NCBI GenBank assembly: GCA_015059375.1
Contig: SVAN01000001.1
Coordinates: 84,179-137,244, forward strand
Origin: Bacillota bacterium
GTDB lineage: Bacteria > Bacillota_I > Bacilli_A > RF39 > UBA660
Direction of reading: 5' to 3'
DNA length: 53,066 nt
Part shown: positions 7,001 to 16,092 of the stretch, piece after piece
Layout of the letters: each line of letters opens with the position of its first letter
Position numbering within the stretch: the stretch's first letter is position 1
Program-made: the position numbers and the translations under genes
The notes under the pieces: generated by a model
What the model saw: only the letters and a program-made list of their open reading frames with translations
What the model was told of the DNA's origin: nothing
The model's database searches: none

Positions 7001-9362
7001 ACTTAAAGATAATACAATTATTATTTGTGAAAACAATTATAAGAAAAAGCTTTTGAGAAAACTAACTGATCAAAAACTTTTTTTAAATGTTAAATTTTAT
7101 AGTAAAAAAGAATTTTTTCAAAAATACTTTTTTTCATACGATGAAAAAACAATTTATTATCTTGTTCAAAAGTATCAAATGAAAGTTGATATTGCTTATA
7201 TGCAACTAAATAATCTATATTATATTGATGAAAACCTAAACTATAAGTCTAATAAGTTAAATAAACTAGTCAATCTAAAAAAAGAGCTTATAGAAAATAA
7301 TTTGTTAACATATGATAATAACTTTCGGACAAGTCTTTCGAAAAAACACATAATTGTCTGGGGATATGAATGTTTAGAAAATCATGAAAAAGCTGTTTTT
7401 GATGCGTTGCAAGCGGAAATCTTTGAGGAAGAAGCTCACTTTTTGCCTAAAGCGGTTTATGAATTTGCCTCCATGGAAGATGAAGTAAATTATGTCGCGA
7501 GGGAAATTTGTAAATTAATTATAAAAGGAATTGATATTAACGCGATTAAAATAGCTGGCGTAAATGAAGATTATTATTATACGCTTGACCGTATTTTTAA
7601 ATTTTATAATATTCCAATTAAAATCCCGTTTCAAAATAGCCTTTATAGTAATCCTATTAGCCAAGAATTTCTGAAAAATTTAAATGGAGATTTAAGTAGT
7701 GCCTTAGAAAAAGTTAAGAAAAAAGATGCTACAATTGTTAATAAAATTATAAATATTTGTAATAAGTATGTTTTTGCAGACGATTTAAATGTTGCTAAAA
7801 AACTTATTATTAGTGATATGAAAAAATCTCAATTAAATAATTTTAATCAAAAAAATTTTATTGAAATTACAGAGTTAAATGAGGCTTATACAAATGAATA
7901 TGTTTTTTTAATGAACTTTAATACTGGTAGTATCCCTTGTTTAAAGAAAGATGAAAGTTATATTACGGATAATATTAAGGATGAAATAAATGCTAAAAGT
8001 GTAATACAAATTAATAAAGAAATTAAAGAATATACTATATCTAAGATTAAAAGCATTCAAAATTTAGTGATTACTTATAAATTAAAATCGGAAAAAAATG
8101 AATTTTATCCATCTTTTTTAATTGGAGATTTAAACTTAGAAGTCAAAAAAATAGCGATTGATTTGGAAAACAGTTATTCTATCACATTAGATAAAATTAA
8201 TTATGCTCGAAAAATTGATAACTTTCTTAAATATGGTGAGATTGATAGTGATTATTACTTATACCAAAACACTTTAAAAGATATTGGCTATAATTCATAT
8301 AACAATAAATTTAGTGGAATTGACGGTAAAATGTTAAAGTCTTATTTAAATAATCACTTAGTTTTATCATATTCTTCGCTTAATAATTATCATAAGTGTG
8401 CATTTCGTTTTTATTTAGCCCATATTTTACGATTAGATAAATACGAAGAAAATTTCGAAGCGTTTATTGGATCACTGTTTCATGCGGTTTTAGAAAAGTG
8501 CTTTATCTATAATTTAAATGTTGCCTCTGAAGTAAATAATTATATTAAAGAGCAAAATAAAGAATTGTCTTTGAAGGAAAGATTTTTTGTAAATAAAGTT
8601 ATAAATGACATTACCTACGTAATAGATGTTTTAAAAGAGCAAAATAGTCACATTGGGTTAGATGGGGCAATGTACGAAAAAAATATTGTGATAGATAAAA
8701 GTAAAGATGATTTAAAGATTGAATTTACAGGTTATGTTGATAAAATTTTATATAAAGAGATGGGAAATTCGACTTTAGTATCAATTATTGATTATAAAAC
8801 TGGATTTATAGATATAGAACTTAAATATGTTCCTTATGGTTTATCTTTACAGTTACCAATTTACTTATATTTGGTTAAAAACTCCGGTCTTTTTATTAAT
8901 CCGAAGTTTGTCGGTTTTTATTTGCAATATATTCTTGATAAAGATATTTTGCGCTTGGCAAACAAAAGCTATGACGAACAAAAGAAAGATAATTTGAAAT
9001 TAATGGGATATTCAATAAAAGATTCTGACTATTTAGAAAAATTTGATGATACATTTGCTAATAGCCAGTTGATTAAAGCCATGAAAATCAAAAATGATGG
9101 AAATTTTTCTAGTGCTGCTAAAGTTTTGGACGAAAGGCAAATGGATAAACTTATTGAATTAACAGAACAAAATATTGATAATGCAATTGATAACATTACA
9201 AAGGGAAATTTTACAATTAATCCAAAGAAAATAGGGTATTTTAATGATGTTGGTTGTCAATATTGTAAATTTAAAGATATATGTTTCCATAAGGAAGATG
9301 ACTATGAAATATATGAAGAAGTAAATGATTTAAGCTTTTTAGGAGGTGATGAAGATGCCTAA
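6984..9362 (+). CDS. addB: AddB-like subunit of the AddAB helicase-nuclease (compact form)
   Basis: The 792-residue protein is the AddB-type partner of the AddA gene that follows. The C-terminal half holds the nuclease and the iron-sulphur cysteines: Cys472 in YHKCAFRFY, then C-x2-C-x5-C at 758, 761 and 767. The nuclease core is visible as FIGSLFHAVLEKCF, FTGYVDKIL and IIDYKTGFID. AddB proteins are usually about 1,150 residues with an inactive helicase half. Here that half is shortened and I see no Walker A motif. Together with AddA it processes double-strand DNA ends to load RecA. It overlaps dusB by 17 bases and addA by 8. Confidence 0.82.
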   Translation: MKILCKLKDNTIIICENNYKKKLLRKLTDQKLFLNVKFYSKKEFFQKYFFSYDEKTIYYLVQKYQMKVDIAYMQLNNLYYIDENLNYKSNKLNKLVNLKKELIENNLLTYDNNFRTSLSKKHIIVWGYECLENHEKAVFDALQAEIFEEEAHFLPKAVYEFASMEDEVNYVAREICKLIIKGIDINAIKIAGVNEDYYYTLDRIFKFYNIPIKIPFQNSLYSNPISQEFLKNLNGDLSSALEKVKKKDATIVNKIINICNKYVFADDLNVAKKLIISDMKKSQLNNFNQKNFIEITELNEAYTNEYVFLMNFNTGSIPCLKKDESYITDNIKDEINAKSVIQINKEIKEYTISKIKSIQNLVITYKLKSEKNEFYPSFLIGDLNLEVKKIAIDLENSYSITLDKINYARKIDNFLKYGEIDSDYYLYQNTLKDIGYNSYNNKFSGIDGKMLKSYLNNHLVLSYSSLNNYHKCAFRFYLAHILRLDKYEENFEAFIGSLFHAVLEKCFIYNLNVASEVNNYIKEQNKELSLKERFFVNKVINDITYVIDVLKEQNSHIGLDGAMYEKNIVIDKSKDDLKIEFTGYVDKILYKEMGNSTLVSIIDYKTGFIDIELKYVPYGLSLQLPIYLYLVKNSGLFINPKFVGFYLQYILDKDILRLANKSYDEQKKDNLKLMGYSIKDSDYLEKFDDTFANSQLIKAMKIKNDGNFSSAAKVLDERQMDKLIELTEQNIDNAIDNITKGNFTINPKKIGYFNDVGCQYCKFKDICFHKEDDYEIYEEVNDLSFLGGDEDA

Positions 9363-12300
9363 GTGGACACCAGAGCAAATGTTGGCTATCGAAGAAGATG
9401 GAAGTAATATTATTGTTTCTGCCGGAGCAGGGTCAGGTAAGACCGCAGTTTTAACCGAAAGGGTAATTCACAAACTTCAAAAGGGGATTAAAATAAATGA
9501 ACTTTTAATTTTAACCTTTACTAATGCTGCCGCAGGGGAAATGAAAGATCGGATACGCAAAAAAATTAGTGAATATCCACAGTTAAAGGAAAATCTTGAT
9601 TATTTAGATAGTAGCTATATTACTACTTTTGATTCTTTTACTTTGTCTTTAGTTAAAAAATATCATTATCTACTTAATGTTTCTCCATCATTGAGTATAG
9701 TTGACTCCGGTATTATTAGTTTAATGAAGGAAGATATATTAGAAAAAGTATTTGATTCCTTTTATAATAAACAAAATCCCAAATTTTTAAAATTAATTAA
9801 TGATTTTTGTATTAAGAATGATAAGGCTATTAAATCCTCGGTTCTAAAAATAATCAATGCTTTAGAATTAAAAAGTGATAAAAGTGAGTATCTAGAAAAC
9901 TATGTTAATGATAACTTTAACGACAGACTTATTAATAGTTATGTTCAGGAGTATTTGAGTCTTATTTTTGAAGTAATCCAAGATATAGAAACCGCATTAT
10001 ATTTAATTAGTGATAGTGATTATTATGAATATTATGAAGAGATGTCAAAAGCGCTTGAGGGATTAATTAAAGCGAAAACTTATGATGAAATTAAACTAAG
10101 AATTAATGTTACCTTACCGCGAAGACCAAGAGGTAGTGATGATATTAAGGAATACAAGGAAAGTATTGATACTTCCCTTAAACAAATTAAAGAGTATTTA
10201 AGATACGAAAATGAAGAGGAAATCTTTACTTCATTTAATATAGCAAAAGATTATGTCGAAGCAATTATTGAAATTATTCAGGAGTTTAATAAAGAGCTTA
10301 GTGATTACAAAAAAGAAAATGATTTGTATGAATTTACAGATATTGAACTGATGGCAATTAAACTTTTGAAAGATAATCCGGATATCTGTGATGAATTAAA
10401 AACATTTTATCAAGAAATTATGGTTGATGAGTATCAAGATACGAACGACCTGCAGGAAGAATTTATTACCTTAATTGCTAATGAAAATGTTTATATGGTA
10501 GGCGACATTAAACAGTCAATTTATGGTTTCCGGAATGCTAACCCAAGTATTTTCAAAAATAAATATGATTCATATAGCGATAATAAGGGCGGTAAAAAAA
10601 TTGATTTGCTGAAGAATTTTCGTTCAAGAGGCGAAGTATTAAATGGAATTAACTTAATCTTTAATTTAATTATGGATGATTTTTTAGGTGGAGCCAATTA
10701 TATTCAAAGTCATCAAATGATTTTTGGAAATATGAGTTATGAAGAAAATAAAAATCAAAATCAAAACTATGATTTAGAGGTTCTTAATTATCAAGATGAA
10801 GAAGGAAAATTTACAAAAGAAGAAATTGAAGCTTTTATTATTGGAAAAGATATTAAGCAAAAAATAGCTGATGGGTATGAAGTGGTTGATAAAAAAAGTG
10901 GCACCTTAAGAAAGGCTAGATTCGAAGATTTTTGCATTATTATGGATCGTGGAAGTAGTTTTATGACCTATAAAAAAATTTTTGAATATCTTCATATACC
11001 TTTAGTAATTTATGAAGATAAGAAACTTACTAATGAAACTGACATTCTTCTTATTAATAATATTTTGATTTTGCTTTTAAAAATAAATCGGCAAATATTT
11101 GATGTAGAATTTAAATATGCCTTTGTTAGCGTTGCTCGGAGCTTCTTAATGGAAATCCCTGATGCCGAAATATTCCGGATTATTAAAGAAAAAGATTATC
11201 AAAATAATGAGATTTATTTACTTTGTCAGTCGCTAAGTAAAGAAGTTGATCATTTAAATGCCTTTGAGGTTGTTCGGAAAATAATTGATCAGTTTAATTT
11301 TTATGAAAAAGCAATTAAAATGGGTAATATTAATGATATGCTAGTTAGAATAGATAATTTATTATCCATTGCAAATAATCTTTCGCAAAATGGTTATACC
11401 CCTGAAATGTTAAAAGATTATTTGTCTAAGATGGCAAGTAGTAACTATGAAATATCATATAAAGTTATAACTTCGGGAATGCCAAGTGTTAAAATCATGA
11501 ATATTCATAAATCGAAAGGATTAGAGTTCCCGGTATGTTATTTTTCAGGCTATCATAAAGCCTTTAATACTAGTGATATTAAAGAAAGGTTTGTATATGA
11601 TAATAAGTACGGAATTATAACCCCGTTTTTTAAAGAGGGAATTGGAACTTTAATTTTAAAAGATCTTCTTAAAAATAAATATATTATTGATAATATTTCT
11701 GAAAGAATTAGGCTTTTTTATGTTGCTCTTACTAGAGCTAAAGAAAAGATGATTATTGTTACTTCCTTAGACCAAAATGACAGTAGTTTAACTAAAGGCG
11801 TAGTCGACTATGCGATTCGTAAAAAATATAGTTCTTTTTTAAGTATTTTAAATTCAATAAAAGTCAGTTTAAAGGATTATACTAAAACAGTGGATTTAAA
11901 AACATTAGAATTAACCAAGGATTATTTATTTAATAATAGTATTAAAGAAAAAATATATGAAGATAGTAAGATAATTAATTATCAGGCAATAAATATTCCC
12001 AATGAACAGGTGGTGGAAAAACATGCATCGAAAGTAATTGGTGAGTTAATTAGTAGTGAAGTTCAAGATACTTTAAGCTATGGAACCATGATGCATGAAG
12101 TGTTTGAAAATAGTGATTTTTTAAATTTAGATATTAATGATAAATATTATAATATTCTTTTTGACTTTACTAAAAAATTAAATATTACTGATAAAACTAA
12201 AGTGTATAAAGAACATGAGTTTATTTATGAAAAAGATGGGGTAAATTATCATGGAATTATTGATTTAGTATTAATCGAAGAAGATGTAATTAAAATTGTT

Positions 12301-12447
12301 GATTATAAACTTAAAAATATTGAAGATGAAAAATATAAAGAGCAATTAAAGGTATATTTTAATTATTTAAAAGGGCTTTTTGATAAAGATATTAAATTGT
12401 ATTTATATTCAATAATGGAAGATAGATTAAAAGAAATAATAAATTAA
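9355..12447 (+). CDS. addA: AddA: ATP-dependent helicase-nuclease subunit A
   Basis: I place the start at ATG 9,355 (MPKWTPEQML) because AGGAGG at 9,341-9,346 lies 8 bases upstream; GTG 9,346 would overlap that site. The 1,030-residue protein is a UvrD-type helicase: Walker A SAGAGSGKT at residues 22-30, Walker B with VDEYQDTNDLQ, GDIKQSIYGFRNANP, MNIHKSKGLEFPV, and RLFYVALTRAKEKM. A RecB-type nuclease lies at the C terminus (GTMMHEVFE, GIIDLVL, IVDYKLKN). It is slightly shorter than B. subtilis AddA (about 1,230). It unwinds and degrades broken DNA ends with AddB. No terminator separates it from addB. Confidence 0.93.
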   Translation: MPKWTPEQMLAIEEDGSNIIVSAGAGSGKTAVLTERVIHKLQKGIKINELLILTFTNAAAGEMKDRIRKKISEYPQLKENLDYLDSSYITTFDSFTLSLVKKYHYLLNVSPSLSIVDSGIISLMKEDILEKVFDSFYNKQNPKFLKLINDFCIKNDKAIKSSVLKIINALELKSDKSEYLENYVNDNFNDRLINSYVQEYLSLIFEVIQDIETALYLISDSDYYEYYEEMSKALEGLIKAKTYDEIKLRINVTLPRRPRGSDDIKEYKESIDTSLKQIKEYLRYENEEEIFTSFNIAKDYVEAIIEIIQEFNKELSDYKKENDLYEFTDIELMAIKLLKDNPDICDELKTFYQEIMVDEYQDTNDLQEEFITLIANENVYMVGDIKQSIYGFRNANPSIFKNKYDSYSDNKGGKKIDLLKNFRSRGEVLNGINLIFNLIMDDFLGGANYIQSHQMIFGNMSYEENKNQNQNYDLEVLNYQDEEGKFTKEEIEAFIIGKDIKQKIADGYEVVDKKSGTLRKARFEDFCIIMDRGSSFMTYKKIFEYLHIPLVIYEDKKLTNETDILLINNILILLLKINRQIFDVEFKYAFVSVARSFLMEIPDAEIFRIIKEKDYQNNEIYLLCQSLSKEVDHLNAFEVVRKIIDQFNFYEKAIKMGNINDMLVRIDNLLSIANNLSQNGYTPEMLKDYLSKMASSNYEISYKVITSGMPSVKIMNIHKSKGLEFPVCYFSGYHKAFNTSDIKERFVYDNKYGIITPFFKEGIGTLILKDLLKNKYIIDNISERIRLFYVALTRAKEKMIIVTSLDQNDSSLTKGVVDYAIRKKYSSFLSILNSIKVSLKDYTKTVDLKTLELTKDYLFNNSIKEKIYEDSKIINYQAINIPNEQVVEKHASKVIGELISSEVQDTLSYGTMMHEVFENSDFLNLDINDKYYNILFDFTKKLNITDKTKVYKEHEFIYEKDGVNYHGIIDLVLIEEDVIKIVDYKLKNIEDEKYKEQLKVYFNYLKGLFDKDIKLYLYSIMEDRLKEIIN

Positions 12448-12468
12448 ATCTGTAAAAAAAGGAGAAAT

Positions 12469-12854
12469 ATGGAAAGAAAAGATATAATTAATGCAATAAA
12501 TGAAATAAGAAAATTTAATACTGAAACTTCTAAAATTGAAGCAAAAACTGCTTTAAAGTAGTTTTTCGAAATAATAAAAATATTATATATTCATTGCAAA
12601 GTGGACAACAAAATGGACAACAAAGTGGACAACAAAATACAACAATAGAAAAGCAACAATCAAAAGTATTGAAGTTTTGTGTAGAACCCAAGTCATCTAA
12701 TGAAATAAAAGTCTTTTTAGATATAAAATCGAGACAATATATTTCTTCTAAAATCATAAATCCTCTAATTAGAAGCGGTAAGTTAGAATATGTCAATAAA
12801 AATTCTGTGAATGCAAGAAATCAAAAATATATTACAGTTAAAATAGATAAATAA
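12469..12854 (+). pseudogene. Remnant of an AlbA/Schlafen-type (AAA_4) DNA-binding protein
   Basis: Two pieces of one ancestral gene remain. After a good GGAGAAAT ribosome site, the first 30 codons (12,469-12,561) read as the start of an AlbA-2 protein, ending in the signature-like KFNTETSKIEAKTALK. From about 12,564, in another frame, come QSGQQNGQQSGQQN-type repeats and a winged-helix-like tail (to 12,854) typical of the C terminus of these proteins. The central several hundred codons are missing and the frames no longer match. The parent family is often linked to mobile elements. The assignment rests on sequence pattern only. Confidence 0.6.
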
Positions 12855-12878
12855 GGAATAGTTAAATAACACTCTTTA

Positions 12879-12907
12879 AAACTAGAATTTTATGTTCTAG
12901 TTTTTTG
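12879..12907 (+). terminator. Rho-independent terminator
   Basis: The stem AAACTAGAA/TTCTAGTTT has a 7-base loop and runs into six T residues. It follows the AlbA-type remnant. Confidence 0.8.
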
Positions 12908-12966
12908 GTTCACCAATTGCAATCTAAATCCTATAATTATTCTAAGAAAATCGAAAATAAAATATG

Positions 12967-13468
12967 ATGGTAGTGATTGTTAAAAGAATGAAAAGCAGAA
13001 TATATGGTAAATATTATAACACTGATGTTGTAGATAATGATGGAATGTTTCGAATAATTGAATCGATTCCGTCTAAAAATGCAGAACCTATTATTGATCC
13101 TTAGCTAACTGATGTGTGGGCCTTGGGAGGAATAGAAAGTGATTTAGAATATGCGATTTTTAAAATGATATCTATAGAGAATGGTCTGGGATGACTGCCA
13201 AAGAGTATAAGGGGCTACGTAAAGAGTCTTTAATAGATAATATGAGTGATATTGAAATCGCTCTAGCGGATATCGGAGAACTTACGGCTCGAGAATAAAA
13301 CCCATCGGGCTTGATGAAAATAGAAAAATTGCTAAAGAAGGTGGACAAGTTGCCAATAATACTTGAAAAGATATTGAAACTAGACTCTGAGAGTCGATTG
13401 TAACTAAAGATAACGCATTAGAATATAAATATAGTGATGAAATAAACTTAATTGAAAATAAGCGGTAA
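12967..13468 (+). pseudogene. Remnant of a BRO-family phage antirepressor
   Basis: Read across three frames with several stops, this stretch recalls the phage antirepressor / BRO-N family. IESIPSKNAEP is followed by a stop; LTDVWALGGIESDLEYAIF matches the L-T-D-x-W-x-x-x-G-x-x-x-x-x-E-Y-A-I pattern; then come EYKGLRKESLIDNMSDIEIAL and, after another stop, GLDENRKIAKEGGQVANNT and a short tail. All the family landmarks are in order but broken by in-frame stops at about 13,102 and 13,296 and by frame changes. It is therefore a decayed prophage gene next to the surface-protein gene. Confidence 0.65.
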
Positions 13469-13497
13469 AAAAAGACGATTGTAATTGTCTTTTTTTT
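13467..13497 (+). terminator. Rho-independent terminator
   Basis: An A-rich arm AAAAAGACGATT pairs with AATTGTCTTTTT (one G-T pair) and continues into a T run. It marks the end of the decayed antirepressor gene and insulates the promoter that follows. Confidence 0.75.
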
Positions 13498-13513
13498 ATG
13501 TATTTGTTATAAT
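13485..13513 (+). promoter_or_regulatory. Promoter of the repeat surface-protein gene
   Basis: TTGTCT at 13,485-13,490, a 17-base spacer, and TATAAT at 13,508-13,513 preceded by TG one base upstream (extended -10) form a strong sigma-A promoter. The -35 lies within the 3' arm of the preceding terminator. The predicted leader is about 80 bases. Confidence 0.7.
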
Positions 13514-13600
13514 TTTAACATAGGGTAGAAGATTTTTTGTATGGGTAATAATAATTGTTTTCTCCTTGTTTATATTTAAAAGAATGCGAGGGTTATATAT

Positions 13601-16027
13601 ATGAGTAGGAAAAGGAAAATTACGTTATCTGCTATAACGCTGTTGTTAATAATTTGTACAGCTATATCAGCATCATATGCTTTTTACACTTTTACAGTTG
13701 GCACACCATTAGAACTTTCTACAACTGCCGATATTCCAGATTGTATTGCTCTTTCAATGACGGGAGCCGGTATTAATTTAAGCGGAGATAGTGCCGCACC
13801 GATAAGTGATGTTAAAGCCTTAAGTTCTACTAATTATCGATATTCGTTTACTGTTTCTAATGCATGCGGAGAAGCGTCAAATTTAAAAATTGCACTGGCT
13901 CCAGTAAATGGCTCAACAATGCCTAATCGAGCATTAAAATATGTTTTAATTGAGCAATCTGCTAGTGTTCCAACCCAGGGGTTATATTTAACTAATAATC
14001 CAGAAAAAATGTTTACTAAACAAATAATTAGCGATGCTAAAAAAGGATATGAAGTTGATATAGAAACTGGTTATGAACTTCTTAATACCTCAATTGATGC
14101 GGGAAGTACAAAATCATACTACTTGTATTTGTGGGTTGATTATTATGAAGGTGATAAGAATCAAAGCGGTGATTTAAATAATTCAACAATGAATACAATC
14201 TTTGATGCGAGATTAATTGTTTCTGATTATTCTGCTGCCGAAGGAGGAACTGTTACATTAGCTAATGCTGTACTTGCCAAAGAAAGTAGTAGCGATTACA
14301 CATCAAGTCAAGATGGCTCTATCTACCGAGTAGTAGACCAAAATGGTGTGAGATATGAAGGAAAAGATCCCGATAATTATGTATGGTATAATTGCACAGA
14401 TGATAATGATACATCAACATGTGAAAGATGGAGAATAATCGGAGTATTCAATGGAGCAGATGTAGGACTAGATTCAAGTAAAAAATATACCAAGATAGCA
14501 AGAAGTACACCACTAGAAACACTTATGGTATGGGATACTGGAGGCGAAAATGACTGGGTGAATTCTACGTTAAATGCGTATTTAAACGGAGAGTACTTAA
14601 GCTCGCTATCAACAACAGCCCAAACAATGATAGCAACATATAATAATAAATATTCTTTATGGCACTTAAGGGGACCAGATTCCACCACTTATGAATATGC
14701 AGCAGGATGGTATGAAATAGAAAAAAATACAGGTACTCCGGGATACCGAAATGGTACCGCAGGAGCCGCAGATGCGGCAAAAGAATATGCAATAGGACTA
14801 ATGTATCCAAGTGATTATGGATATGCAGCCTATGGAACTGCATGTAATAATGAAAGTACGGAAACGTTATATAATTATGGAGGCTCATGTGCAGCAGTGG
14901 ATTGGTTATTATACTCGGAAGGCAATGAATGGTTAATATCTCCGTATGCTGGCCGTTCCGACTATGCGTTCTTTGTGTATGTCGACTACGGTAGATATGT
15001 CGACTACGTCAGCGTCTACAACGAGTTTGCGGCGCGTCCTGTCTTGTATCTGGAAGCAGATGTTTTAGTAAAAGATGGAAATGGTTCAGAAGAAAATCCA
15101 TATAAACTTCATTATGAAGCTCCTCCTAAAGAATATTTATCGGATTACGTGCTTGCGTTAGAAAGTAGTGATGATTATACCTCAAAAGCTGATGGTACTA
15201 TATATCGGGTAGTAAATCAAAATGGCGTAAGATATGAAGGGAAAAATCCCGATAATTATGTATGGTATAATTGTACAGATGATAATGATACAACAACATG
15301 TGAAAGATGGAGAATCATTGGAGTATTTGATGGAGCGGATATTGGACTTGAAGCAGGAAAAAATTATACCAAGATAGCAAGAAGTACACCAATTGCGAAT
15401 ATGGCATGGGATAGCACAAGCCCGCATGAGCATGACTGGGTAAATTCTACGTTATATCAATACTTAAATGGGACATATTTAACAAGTATATTATCAGCAG
15501 GAGCAAGAGAAAAAATAGCAAAATACAATAATCAGTATTCGACATGGCATTTGCTGGGGCCGACATCCTCTGAGTTTGAAAATTACTATACGCCAGATAT
15601 GTACCAAGCGGAAAGGGATATAACAATAGGACATAAAGGATATCGAAATGGAGTAGCAGGAGCTGCAGATGTAGCAAAAGAAGCGGCAATAGGACTAATG
15701 TATCCAAGTGATTATGGATATGCAGCATATGGGAGTACATGTAACAATGAAAGTACAGAACCGCTAAACAATTACAACACATGTGCAGCAGTGGATTGGC
15801 TAATGTATTATAATCCGGATGAAGGTTATTATTACGAATGGTTAATATCTCCGGTTACTGGCACTTCCAACCTTGCGTCAGGTGTGTTTGGTGGCTACGG
15901 TGGCCATGTCGGCTTCACCTTCGTCGACGCTGAGAACTTAGCGGTCCGTCCTGTCCTGTATCTGGAAGCTAGCGTAGAAAAAAAAGAGGGGCAAGGAACA
16001 TATGATTTACCATATGAACTAGGATAG
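13601..16027 (+). CDS. Secreted repeat protein with two C-lectin-like units and DGR-type variable ends
   Basis: The 808-residue protein begins with a basic stretch and a hydrophobic segment (about residues 9-28, ending ASYAFYTFTVG), like the anchor of TasA/camelysin-type surface proteins. A beta-rich domain follows to about 215. Two copies of one unit follow (about 218-505 and 510-808). Each contains GSIYRVV/GTIYRVV, YVWYNCTDDND, CERWRIIGVF, DWVNSTL, MYPSDYGYAAYG, WLISP and RPVLYLEA. Each unit ends in a GC-rich stretch with the codon signature of adenine-directed mutagenesis. The units resemble DUF6273-like or formylglycine-enzyme-like lectin folds (inference), which serve elsewhere as ligand-binding scaffolds. 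GAGGG precedes the ATG. A GC-rich hairpin and a second inverted repeat follow the stop. Confidence 0.85.
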   Translation: MSRKRKITLSAITLLLIICTAISASYAFYTFTVGTPLELSTTADIPDCIALSMTGAGINLSGDSAAPISDVKALSSTNYRYSFTVSNACGEASNLKIALAPVNGSTMPNRALKYVLIEQSASVPTQGLYLTNNPEKMFTKQIISDAKKGYEVDIETGYELLNTSIDAGSTKSYYLYLWVDYYEGDKNQSGDLNNSTMNTIFDARLIVSDYSAAEGGTVTLANAVLAKESSSDYTSSQDGSIYRVVDQNGVRYEGKDPDNYVWYNCTDDNDTSTCERWRIIGVFNGADVGLDSSKKYTKIARSTPLETLMVWDTGGENDWVNSTLNAYLNGEYLSSLSTTAQTMIATYNNKYSLWHLRGPDSTTYEYAAGWYEIEKNTGTPGYRNGTAGAADAAKEYAIGLMYPSDYGYAAYGTACNNESTETLYNYGGSCAAVDWLLYSEGNEWLISPYAGRSDYAFFVYVDYGRYVDYVSVYNEFAARPVLYLEADVLVKDGNGSEENPYKLHYEAPPKEYLSDYVLALESSDDYTSKADGTIYRVVNQNGVRYEGKNPDNYVWYNCTDDNDTTTCERWRIIGVFDGADIGLEAGKNYTKIARSTPIANMAWDSTSPHEHDWVNSTLYQYLNGTYLTSILSAGAREKIAKYNNQYSTWHLLGPTSSEFENYYTPDMYQAERDITIGHKGYRNGVAGAADVAKEAAIGLMYPSDYGYAAYGSTCNNESTEPLNNYNTCAAVDWLMYYNPDEGYYYEWLISPVTGTSNLASGVFGGYGGHVGFTFVDAENLAVRPVLYLEASVEKKEGQGTYDLPYELG
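14942..15040 (+). other. Putative DGR-type variable region 2
   Basis: This block ends repeat unit 1 of the surface protein. Of the 18 codons from 14,969 to 15,022, 12 end in C, against a genome that avoids C-ending codons. Its four invariant adenine-free codons align with those of the other two blocks, and between them positions 1 and 2 vary freely (for example GAC, TTC, GGC at one site across the three copies). It closes with GCGCGTCCTGTC, a short GC-rich segment that could act as the homing-initiation side. Confidence 0.68.
15851..15952 (+). other. Putative DGR-type variable region 3
   Basis: This block ends repeat unit 2. Eleven of 20 codons from 15,878 to 15,937 end in C, and six more end in T. 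Compared with the other blocks, changes are concentrated at codon positions 1 and 2, for example ACC against GCC and GTC, and TTC against GGC and AGC. The flanks (GAATGGTTAATATCTCCG before, CGTCCTGTC after) are well conserved among copies, so the variation is local and not general divergence. Confidence 0.68.
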
Positions 16028-16031
16028 AACG

Positions 16032-16080
16032 GCCCGATAGGGCAAGCGGCGCTGGCGGCTCGTTGGTCCGCCCGACGCCG
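16032..16080 (+). other. GC-rich double hairpin after the surface-protein gene
   Basis: Directly after the stop lie GCCC-GATA-GGGC (16,032-16,043) and a larger stem: CGGCG and GGCGG (16,047-16,058) pair with CCGCC and CGCCG (16,068-16,080) around a 9-base loop. This is by far the most GC-rich non-coding stretch seen here. It lacks a T run, so it is not an ordinary terminator. DGR targets often have an inverted repeat or cruciform just downstream of the variable region that promotes homing; that role is a guess. A short AAGCGGCGCT relic also follows the paralogue at 21,225. Confidence 0.6.
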
Positions 16081-16092
16081 GGTATTTTGAGG

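Noticed and set aside
14377-15782. Minus-strand open frames opposite the repeat surface protein
   Set aside because: They mirror the repeated coding sequence, share its periodicity and have no ribosome sites. They are antisense shadows.
16032-16080. The GC-rich hairpin as a rho-independent terminator
   Set aside because: No T run follows it, and the base composition and double-hairpin form do not match the other terminators of the window.
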